NCBI GenBank assembly: GCA_963169595.1
Contig: CAUJFM010000136.1
Span: 1-21,609, forward strand
DNA length: 21,609 nt
Direction: 5' to 3'
Source of the DNA: Bacteroidota bacterium
GTDB taxonomy: Bacteria > Bacteroidota > Bacteroidia > Flavobacteriales_F > PHOS-HE28
Shown: one piece after another, positions 14,336-21,085 of the stretch
How the letters are laid out: every line of letters begins with the position of its first letter
Numbering within the stretch: the first letter of the stretch is position 1
The notes under the pieces: generated by a model
Databases searched by the model: none
Told to the model about the DNA's origin: nothing
Seen by the model: only the letters and a program-made list of their open reading frames with translations
Program-made: the position numbers and the translations under genes

Positions 14336-14343
14336 TAACTTCG
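14336..14343 (+). promoter_or_regulatory. Possible -7 element of the lipoprotein-Nudix operon
   Basis: TAACTTCG ends 8 bp before the ATG at 14352, one base from the TAnnTTTG consensus and identical to the octamer before dapB. If used, the leader would be only a few nucleotides long. Confidence 0.35.
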
Positions 14344-14351
14344 CACGGTCC

Positions 14352-14846
14352 ATGAACGTGCTCCCTCTTCCCTGGCGTGCGCTGCTGCTCGGCGGCGTGC
14401 TGGCCCTCACCTCCTGCTCCGGCGACCAGGCCACCTGCGATCGCTTCCTCGAACCCTATCCCGACCTCATCAGCGGACGCCAGCGCTCGGCCAAGAACGC
14501 GACCTACCTGGACGCCATGGCCCATTACTCCGCCGGGCGCTACAGCGAGGCCATCCCCCTGCTGCGCAGCTACCTGCAGCAGCGCGACGCCCACGATGGC
14601 GCCCACCTCTACCTGGCCTGCAGCCTGCTGGAACAAGGCGAACCCTTCGAGGCCGAGCTGGAGCTGGACCATCTGGAGCGCAGCCACCTGAAGGACTTCC
14701 GCGACCAGACCGAATGGTACACCGTGCTGTGCTGGCTGTGCAGCGACCAGCGCGACCGCGCCTTGGAGGGGGCCAAGGGCATCAGCGGGCAGCCGCGGCA
14801 CACCTATGCGGCGCAGGCCCGGGCATTGGTGGAGGCCCTGCAATGA
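14352..14846 (+). CDS. Small TPR-like lipoprotein
   Basis: This 164-residue protein has a lipoprotein signal (MNVLPLPWRALLLGGVLALTSC, lipidated Cys at 22). The mature part has helix pairs with TPR-like spacing: YLDAMAHYSAGRYSEAIPLL (small residue at turn, aromatic, Gly/Ala), then DAHDGAHLYLACSLLEQGEPFEAELELDHL, then EWYTVLCWLCSDQRDRALEGAKGI. It probably serves as a small protein-binding scaffold on an envelope membrane. No specific partner is visible. Its stop overlaps the Nudix gene start by 4 bp, so they are co-translated, although one product is exported and the other cytosolic. Confidence 0.75.
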   Translation: MNVLPLPWRALLLGGVLALTSCSGDQATCDRFLEPYPDLISGRQRSAKNATYLDAMAHYSAGRYSEAIPLLRSYLQQRDAHDGAHLYLACSLLEQGEPFEAELELDHLERSHLKDFRDQTEWYTVLCWLCSDQRDRALEGAKGISGQPRHTYAAQARALVEALQ

Positions 14847-15475
14847 GCGCGATGGACCCCGTGGAACGCCTGCGCGAGGCCCTGAAAGGCCCATTGCCCG
14901 GCCACGACCGCTTCCTGGAGCTTTCCGGCTACAAACGACCCGACCTGGAGCGCGCCCGCGAGCTGGACCCGCCGCCGCGCGAAAGCGCCGTGCTGGCCCT
15001 GCTGCACCCGCGCGAAGGCATCTGGCACACCCTGCTGATGCTGCGCCCACCGTACGAGGGCGTGCATGGCGGGCAGGTGTCCTTCCCCGGTGGACGGCGC
15101 GAGCCGGAGGATGAAAGCCTGGAGGGCACGGCGCTACGCGAGTTCATGGAGGAGACCGGAGCCCGCGGCACCACCATCGAAGTGCTCGGCACCCTGTCCC
15201 CCATCTACATCCCGCCCAGTCGTTCGCTGGTGACGCCCTATGTGGGGGTGTCCACCGCGCTGGCGCCCCTGGCCCCCGACCCGCGCGAGGTGGCCGAGCT
15301 CATCGATGTGCCGCTGCACCAACTGTTGCGGCAGGACATCCTGAAGCACCGCGAGCAGTACATCCAGGTGCTGGGTAGGCCCACGCAGATCCCCTACTTC
15401 GACGTGAACGGCCACGTGGTGTGGGGTGCCACGGCCATGATGCTGGCCGAACTACGCGAGCTGCTGCTCCACTGA
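14843..15475 (+). CDS. Nudix hydrolase, CoA pyrophosphatase (NudL)-like
   Basis: This 210-residue cytosolic Nudix enzyme has the segment GGQVSFPGGRREPEDESLEG (76-95) followed directly by TALREFMEETGA (96-107), which holds the Nudix box with the metal-binding Glu residues. The preceding GVHGGQVSFPGGR form and the surrounding ESAVLALL and TLLMLRPPYEG strands fit the CoA pyrophosphatase subgroup (NudL/YeaB). That subgroup hydrolyses CoA or acyl-CoA to phosphopantetheine and 3',5'-ADP. The assignment within Nudix enzymes is inference. The start overlaps the lipoprotein stop (ATGA). Its last 24 bp overlap the end of the cyclase gene on the opposite strand. Confidence 0.85.
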   Translation: MSAMDPVERLREALKGPLPGHDRFLELSGYKRPDLERARELDPPPRESAVLALLHPREGIWHTLLMLRPPYEGVHGGQVSFPGGRREPEDESLEGTALREFMEETGARGTTIEVLGTLSPIYIPPSRSLVTPYVGVSTALAPLAPDPREVAELIDVPLHQLLRQDILKHREQYIQVLGRPTQIPYFDVNGHVVWGATAMMLAELRELLLH

Positions 15476-18400
15476 GGCCACGCCCAGTTCGCGCAGGAAG
15501 CGCTCGTTGGGACGCGTGCCGGCCTTATCGGCGCTGAACTCGGGCTTGATGCGGCGCACGAAGTACATGTCGATGGCGCCCTTGTTCTTGGCCTCCACCT
15601 GGCCGCGGTGCTCGCACTCGAAGCGGTCCTTGATCAGCGCGTAGGTGGCGCCGCTCACGTTCACCTCCCCAGGCACGCCGCTGCTCTCCATGCGGCTGGC
15701 AGTGTTCACCGTATCGCCCCAGATGTCGTAGGCGAACTTGCGCTTGCCCACCACACCGGCCACCACCGGGCCCGTGTGCAGGCCGATGCGGAGGATCCAG
15801 GGCTCCTTGCCCTTCGCCTCGTGCTCGCGCCGCCACAGGTCCATCATCTCACGCACCTCCAGCGCCGCCATCACCGACTTGATCGCGTGGAGCGGATCGC
15901 TCGAAGGCACGCCGCTCGCGCACATGTAGCTGTCGCCGATGGTCTTGATCTTCTCGATGCCGTAGCGCCCGATGATCTCGTCGAACTTGATGAAGCATTC
16001 ATCCAGCTCGTTCACCAGCTCTTCCGGGGTCATCTTCTCGGCGGCCTTGGTGAAGCCCTTCATGTCGGTGAACATCACGGTCACCTCATCATGCCGGCGG
16101 GCCGTGGCCTTGCCCTTGTCCTTCAGTTCATCGCTGATCGGCTTGGGCAGGATGTTGAGCAGCAGGTCCTCGATCTGCACCTTCTGGCCTTCGATCTCCT
16201 TGCTCTGCGCCACCACTTCGGCGGTGCGCTCCTGCACCTTCCGCTCCAGCACCTGGTTGCGAAGCTTCAGCTGGCGCTCGCGCACCTTGATGTAGCTGAG
16301 CACGCTGATGGCGATCGCCAAGGTGAGGGCGGTGTAGAACCACCAGCTCTGCCACCACGGGGGCAGGATGGTGAAGGCCAGTTCGGCGGGCTGCGCGCTC
16401 CACAGGCCCGCGCGGTTCAGGCTCTTCACCTTGAAGGTGTAGGACCCGGGCGGCAGGGCCGGGTAATAGGCATCAGTCTCGCTGGTGAGGGGCTGCCAGT
16501 CGTTGTCCAGCCCTTCCAGCATGTAGGCATAGCGCACGGCGCCGGGGTCGCTGAGGCTCACCGTGCCGTAGTGGATGCGGATGCTGCGCTCGCTATGGCC
16601 CAGGCGCAGGTCCTGCTCCACGGGACGGTCCTCCAGGTTCACGTTGAGGCCGCGCAGGGCCACCAGGGGCGGCGGTGCGGACCCATCGCCCTTCTCGGGC
16701 ACCACACGCGTGGCCCCCTTGGCCGTGCCGAACCAGAGGTCGCCGTTGCGGGCCAGGCACACCGCGCCCGGCTTGGCCTCCACGCCGATGAAGCCCGACC
16801 GCTCGGTGTAGGCCAGGAAGCCCTCCTGCCCCGGACGACGGCAGTTGAGGCCGCTCACCGTGCCGATCCAGATGGAACCGTCCTCGTCGCGCACCAGCGA
16901 ACGGATGGTGTTGTCCAGCAGTCCGTCCTCCTTGGTGTAGGTGAGTTCCTGCTTCCCGTCCTTCAGCATCACCACGCCCTGGTTCATGCTGCCGATCCAC
17001 AGGCGGCCCTCCCGGTCCTGCACGAAGCAAGAGGGCGAGAGCGCGCGACCGAGGTCCACGCGGGTGGCCTTGCCGTTGTCGATGCGGGTGATGCCCTTGT
17101 CCTTGCTGCCCACCCAGATGGTGCCCTTGTCGTCGCGGAACAGGGCGGTGACCGGCGTGGTGGGCACACCATCATCCTCGCCATACACCATGGGCGGTGC
17201 CCCGCTGGAATAGCGGCGCAGGCCCGTCACCGTGCCCACCCATAGCTCGCCGGGCTGGCCCACGGCCAGTGCGGTGACCTTGCCGCGCGGGATCAGCACG
17301 TCCAGGTCGGGGTGCGGGATGGGGTTGAATCCGCTGGGGTCCAGGTGCACGAGGCCGTTGGTCTCGGAGCCGATCCAGATGGTGCCCAGGGCATCCTCCA
17401 CGATGCTGCGCACGCGGGAGGTCCGCACCGTCTGCAGCGTCTTGATCATGCCCGTGCCCTGCACTTTGGGATCCAGGATGCTCACTCCCCCATCGGTGCC
17501 GAACCACAGGCGGCCGTTGCGGTCCTCCATTACGGCCCACACCTGCTGGTCCAGCAGGCCGTCCTGCTCCAGCAGGTTCAGGAAGCGCTCGCCCTTGAAC
17601 ACGATGAGGCCGTAGTCGCTGGTGGCCAGCAGCATGTTGCCCTCGCGGTCGCGGCTGATCTTGCGCACCTGCAGGCTCTCCAGGCCGTTGCCGGGGTGGT
17701 AGTGGCGGCGCACGCCGTTCAGTCCGATCACGGCCGCACCGCCGCCCCAGGTGCCCACCCACACCTGGCCGGTGGCATCCTCACCAAAGGAGGAGACCAG
17801 GTTGCTGGGCAATCCGTTGGCGGTGTTGTAGTTCACCACCTGACCGGTGCGATGGTCCAGCACATAGGCCCCGCTGCTGATGGTGCCCAGCCAGAGCCGG
17901 CCCTCGGCATCCTCGTACAGGGCGTTGATGCCCATCACGTCCTGCAGGCCGTTCCACTCCAGGCTCACGAAGCGCTTGGACGCAGGCTCCCACTTCTTCA
18001 GGGTGCCACCGTCCTCCAGGAAGGCGATGGTGCCGTCGCGGAAGCGGCGCACGTCCAGCAGGTGCTCCAGCAGGCCTTGCTCGCTGCCATAGGCATTGGC
18101 GGTGAGGGTGCCGTCGTCGCCCACCGCGGTCACGTGCAGGGCGCCCTGGCCCATGGTGGTGATCCACAGCGAGCCGTCACCGTCCTCGATGATGCCGGTG
18201 ATGTCACTGGTGAGCGCGGATCCGGGCGGCTTGGCCACGGTGAAGCTGCGTCCCATGCGCAGGCTGATGCCGCCACCCGTGTGGCCCGCCCAGAAGCGAC
18301 CGGTGCGGTCAATCAGCAGGCAGCGCACGCCCTTGGGGGCCAGTCCATCCTCCACGCCGTAAGAGCGCACGCCGATACGGTCGCGGCCATCGAAGCTCAC

Positions 18401-18568
18401 GAGACCATCCTCGGTGCCCAGCCACACCAGCCCGGTGCTGTCCTGCAGCACGCTGTACACGTTGCTGCTGGGCAGGCCGTTCTGCACGTCGAGCCGTTCG
18501 AAGTAGAAGCGTTGGGCCTGCAGGCCGAGGGCCAGGGTGCAGCCAAGGAGGAATGCCGAAAGGCGCAT
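15452..18568 (-). CDS. Propeller-sensor transmembrane adenylate cyclase
   Basis: The protein has 1038 residues from the ATG at 18568. It starts with a signal peptide (MRLSAFLLGCTLALGLQAQ). Residues about 20-640 contain some fourteen repeats of the type GxLWxGTxxG (for example GLVWLGTEDGL, GRLWFGTDGG), enough for two seven-bladed two-component-regulator propellers. A Y_Y_Y domain (about 670-735), one membrane helix (about 740-760, WFYTALTLAIAISVLSYI) and a coiled coil (761-805) follow. The rest is a class III cyclase domain (about 826-1003). The metal Asps are D835 (MFTDMKGFT) and D879 (IGDSY). The specificity residues K875 (KTIGD) and D948 (YDIWG) point to ATP rather than GTP. Transition-state residues N955 and R959 (VNTASR) are present. 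It should sense a periplasmic ligand and make cAMP inside. Upstream codons to 18625 overlap the preceding gene, which ends 13 bp before this start. Confidence 0.9.
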   Translation of the reverse strand: MRLSAFLLGCTLALGLQAQRFYFERLDVQNGLPSSNVYSVLQDSTGLVWLGTEDGLVSFDGRDRIGVRSYGVEDGLAPKGVRCLLIDRTGRFWAGHTGGGISLRMGRSFTVAKPPGSALTSDITGIIEDGDGSLWITTMGQGALHVTAVGDDGTLTANAYGSEQGLLEHLLDVRRFRDGTIAFLEDGGTLKKWEPASKRFVSLEWNGLQDVMGINALYEDAEGRLWLGTISSGAYVLDHRTGQVVNYNTANGLPSNLVSSFGEDATGQVWVGTWGGGAAVIGLNGVRRHYHPGNGLESLQVRKISRDREGNMLLATSDYGLIVFKGERFLNLLEQDGLLDQQVWAVMEDRNGRLWFGTDGGVSILDPKVQGTGMIKTLQTVRTSRVRSIVEDALGTIWIGSETNGLVHLDPSGFNPIPHPDLDVLIPRGKVTALAVGQPGELWVGTVTGLRRYSSGAPPMVYGEDDGVPTTPVTALFRDDKGTIWVGSKDKGITRIDNGKATRVDLGRALSPSCFVQDREGRLWIGSMNQGVVMLKDGKQELTYTKEDGLLDNTIRSLVRDEDGSIWIGTVSGLNCRRPGQEGFLAYTERSGFIGVEAKPGAVCLARNGDLWFGTAKGATRVVPEKGDGSAPPPLVALRGLNVNLEDRPVEQDLRLGHSERSIRIHYGTVSLSDPGAVRYAYMLEGLDNDWQPLTSETDAYYPALPPGSYTFKVKSLNRAGLWSAQPAELAFTILPPWWQSWWFYTALTLAIAISVLSYIKVRERQLKLRNQVLERKVQERTAEVVAQSKEIEGQKVQIEDLLLNILPKPISDELKDKGKATARRHDEVTVMFTDMKGFTKAAEKMTPEELVNELDECFIKFDEIIGRYGIEKIKTIGDSYMCASGVPSSDPLHAIKSVMAALEVREMMDLWRREHEAKGKEPWILRIGLHTGPVVAGVVGKRKFAYDIWGDTVNTASRMESSGVPGEVNVSGATYALIKDRFECEHRGQVEAKNKGAIDMYFVRRIKPEFSADKAGTRPNERFLRELGVASVEQQLA

Positions 18569-18581
18569 GGGTCGGTTCGGA

Positions 18582-20783
18582 TCAGCGGGTAAGGTCGTAG
18601 AAGCTGGCCTCGGAGCCGGCGGCATCGCTCACCACCAGGGCGTTGCTCACGCTCTCGCTGTAGTTCTGGATCAGGTTCTTCAGGGGGCCATAGTTGTAGA
18701 AGGAGTAGATGTCGTCCTTCTTGCCGTCCACGGGGATCCAATAGCTCTTGCCCCCCACGGTGCGGCCGTGGCCGGCATACCACACCAGCACGGTGTTCAC
18801 GTTGTTGGTGCGCACCAGGTCGCGCAGCTCGGTGCTGAAAAAGCGCTCCAGCTGCTGCTTGCTCAGGTTCTTCTTGGTGATGGTCCTCTGCACGTTGTAC
18901 TTGCCGAAGGCCTTCTGCATCTTGGCCGCATCGCTCCCCTGCCCTTGCAGCGCGGGGAAGCTCTTGTAGTCGCTGTTCTCGATGTACACCACCCAGGTGA
19001 CCCCCGAGGACACCGGCGTTCCGGCGACCGGCTTCTCCACCGGTTTGGTGGTGGCCGCGGTGGTGCCGGTACCGGGGTCGGCGGGCCTGGCGGCCACCAC
19101 GGTCTCGGCCTTGCGCTGCAGCTGGTACACCACATCGGTGCCGTTGCCGAACTGATCCTCGGCGCGCACGGTGAAGCGGTCCTTACCGGCGATCACCAGC
19201 TTGATACTGAAGTCGGTGCGGTTGGTGTCGGGCACGTAGCTCGCGAGGATGCCGTCCACCGTGATGCTGCGGATGATGCTCGCGTCGCTGGCCGTGCCCT
19301 CGATGAAGAGGTCCTCCTTCCCGGCCGGGAGGTGGATGATGCGGTCCCCGCCCGGATCGGGGGAGGTCACCGCGATGGCCGGCGCCACGCCTTCATTGCG
19401 CTCCACGCGCAGGGTCATGGTGCTTTCGTTGTCATACACGTCCATGGCCGTTACCACCAGCTCGGTGGCGGTGGCGCTCAGCGGCACGGCGACGAAGAAC
19501 TCCGGATCGCGCTCGTCCTTGGTGTAGTCGGCATCCACGCCGTTCACGGTGATGCGCTTCAGCAGGTTGCGGTCGCGCACGTGGCCGTTCACCTTCACCC
19601 GGCTCAGCACCGAGCTTACCTGCGCCACGCCGCCGCGGTGCACGGGGTCCACCACGGTGATCATCGGCGGATCGCTCTCGCGGTTCAGTTCGAACAGCTG
19701 CTTGTCCACACGGTCGCGCTGCTCCTGCACCTTGCGGCGGTCGTCCACCGTGTAGGCCGCGCTGCCCTCCATGGCCTTGTGTGCCGCGTCCAGGTCCTTC
19801 AGCGCCCCTTCGAGGTCCAGGTTGGCCTCGCGGCACTCGGCGCGGAACAGCAGCACCTCCACATCGCCGGGCTGCTCCATCAGCACCTTGTTCAGGTCGT
19901 TCACCGCGTTCTGGTGCTGCCCGAAGCCGTGGTAGTAGCGGGCGCGCTGCACGTACACGGCGCGGTCCGTGCACCCCAGGGCCACGCAGCGGCTCACGTC
20001 GTCGATGGCCTTGGCATACTCCTTCTGCAGGGCCAGGGCCTTGCTGCGGGTGAAGAGCGCATCGGTGCTCTGGGGGTTCAGCTCCAGGGCCCGCGTGCAC
20101 TTCTCGATCGCCTTTTCCAGGGTGCGCATCTGCATGGTGGGCCCGCTGTACTGCTCATACAGCTTCAGTTGCACCTCGGAGAGGGCCACGTAGGCCGCCT
20201 CGTACATCGGGTTCCACTCGATCACCTTGTCCAGGTCGAACTCTGCGGTCTTGTAGTCGCGTGTGGCGGTGCGCACCAGGCCGTGCAGGTAGTAGGTATC
20301 GGTGGTGGCCTTCAGCGCCAGGGCGGCATCGGCGGCGGCGCTGGCGCAGTCCAGGTCGTTCAGGGCCAGGCACGCGCGCACACGGGCCTGCTGGGCACGC
20401 ATGTGCTTGGGCTCCACCAGCAGGGCCTTCTCGGCACAGGCGCGGGCGGTGCGGGCGCTGTCCACGTCCAGCCAGGCCATGGCGGCTTGGGCGCCCAGGT
20501 CCGCATTGGCGGGGTCCAGCTCAAAGGCCTTGGCCAGGTCGGCGGCCTTGTCACGGGGCCTCTCCAGCAGGCCGTACACCTCCGCGCGGGCCACGTAGGC
20601 CTTGATCAGCTTGGGGTCCACCTGGATGGCCAGGCCGTATTTCTCCAGGGCCGGCTCCAACTGCTGCTGAGCGCGCAGCTTCTCCCCTTCCTTGTAGAAG
20701 GCGTTGCCGGATTGGGCCAGGACAGGGGCCAGCGCCAGCAGCGCGGCCAGGAGGACGAGGGGGTACCGTAGGGAGGACATCAT
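18582..20783 (-). CDS. Secreted TPR / Ig-like / caspase-fold protein lacking the catalytic cysteine
   Basis: This 733-residue protein starts with a signal peptide (MMSSLRYPLVLLAALLALAPVLAQ). Residues about 25-345 form TPR-like helix pairs (for example AFELDPANADLGAQAAMAWL). Two Ig-like beta domains follow (about 374-460 and 466-556), each beginning PPMITVVDP or APAIAVTSP and containing ITVNG/ITVDG strands. After a Pro/Thr linker (560-593) comes a caspase-like C14 domain: WVVYIENSDYKSFPAL, SDAAKMQKAFGKYNV, and VLVWYAGHGR with the conserved His (H672). The position of the catalytic Cys (DACxSG in active members) reads SDAAGSEAS, with Ala722, and the protein ends 11 residues later. It is therefore predicted to be proteolytically inactive and to act as a scaffold or sensor. 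It is followed by the cyclase gene after 13 bp and is probably its operon partner. Start may be either of two adjacent ATGs. Confidence 0.85.
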   Translation of the reverse strand: MMSSLRYPLVLLAALLALAPVLAQSGNAFYKEGEKLRAQQQLEPALEKYGLAIQVDPKLIKAYVARAEVYGLLERPRDKAADLAKAFELDPANADLGAQAAMAWLDVDSARTARACAEKALLVEPKHMRAQQARVRACLALNDLDCASAAADAALALKATTDTYYLHGLVRTATRDYKTAEFDLDKVIEWNPMYEAAYVALSEVQLKLYEQYSGPTMQMRTLEKAIEKCTRALELNPQSTDALFTRSKALALQKEYAKAIDDVSRCVALGCTDRAVYVQRARYYHGFGQHQNAVNDLNKVLMEQPGDVEVLLFRAECREANLDLEGALKDLDAAHKAMEGSAAYTVDDRRKVQEQRDRVDKQLFELNRESDPPMITVVDPVHRGGVAQVSSVLSRVKVNGHVRDRNLLKRITVNGVDADYTKDERDPEFFVAVPLSATATELVVTAMDVYDNESTMTLRVERNEGVAPAIAVTSPDPGGDRIIHLPAGKEDLFIEGTASDASIIRSITVDGILASYVPDTNRTDFSIKLVIAGKDRFTVRAEDQFGNGTDVVYQLQRKAETVVAARPADPGTGTTAATTKPVEKPVAGTPVSSGVTWVVYIENSDYKSFPALQGQGSDAAKMQKAFGKYNVQRTITKKNLSKQQLERFFSTELRDLVRTNNVNTVLVWYAGHGRTVGGKSYWIPVDGKKDDIYSFYNYGPLKNLIQNYSESVSNALVVSDAAGSEASFYDLTR

Positions 20784-20793
20784 CGCGATGGAG

Positions 20794-20801
20794 CGAAAAT
20801 A
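20794..20801 (-). promoter_or_regulatory. Candidate -7 element of the caspase-fold/cyclase operon
   Basis: On the minus strand TATTTTCG (one base from TAnnTTTG) lies 10 bp before the ATG at 20783. A transcript starting 5-7 bp downstream would have a leader of only a few nucleotides. A TTG (in CGTTGGTCC) is too close to serve as -33. Confidence 0.4.
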
Positions 20802-20994
20802 GGACCAACGGGCCGAGCGGGCGGTTGGGCAGGCGTGAGCCCCGAAACCTTAACCGCTCAACTGGCCGGCAGGCACACCCGGACCAGCGGTCACGTGAAG
20901 TGGCTCCTGGCCACCACCCAAGCGAACGGTGAGCGTTCGGCTATCTTGGCGGGAAAGGAGACCCGCGGTGAGCTTGGGCAGCGCGGCGTTGAGG

Positions 20995-21022
20995 CGAAGG
21001 GTCCCCTTCGGGAGACCCTTCG
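20995..21022 (+). other. UUCG-capped hairpin
   Basis: Nine perfectly paired bases (20995-21003 with 21014-21022, GAAGGGTC/GACCCTTC plus a C-G pair) enclose CCCTTCGGGA. This can form a C(UUCG)G tetraloop with one more G-C pair and a single C-A mismatch. No T-run follows on either strand, so it is not a canonical terminator, but it should be a very stable RNA structure. It lies in the 302-bp gap between the caspase-fold gene and the last gene; nothing else recognisable is in that gap. Confidence 0.55.
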
Positions 21023-21069
21023 GAGGTCTAGACTTGCTCTGCGTGAGGGAGGGACCGATCATGCACGTC

Positions 21070-21077
21070 TATTTTTG
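21070..21077 (+). promoter_or_regulatory. Candidate -7 element of the terminal membrane-protein gene
   Basis: TATTTTTG is an exact match to TAnnTTTG and ends 8 bp before the ATG at 21086. No TTTG is found at the -33 distance. Confidence 0.4.
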
Positions 21078-21085
21078 GACACTTC

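Noticed and set aside
18537..20771. Long plus-strand open frame of 744 codons opposite the caspase-fold gene
   Set aside because: It is antisense to a well-supported gene with clear domains. Its translation is low-complexity (rich in His, Gly, Val, Ala), as expected for antisense frames in GC-rich DNA.
20886..20901. Possible parS site around CACGTG
   Set aside because: Only the central CACGTG and a few flanking bases match TGTTTCACGTGAAACA (about 9 of 16). Other CACGTG copies occur inside genes, so this is not convincing.
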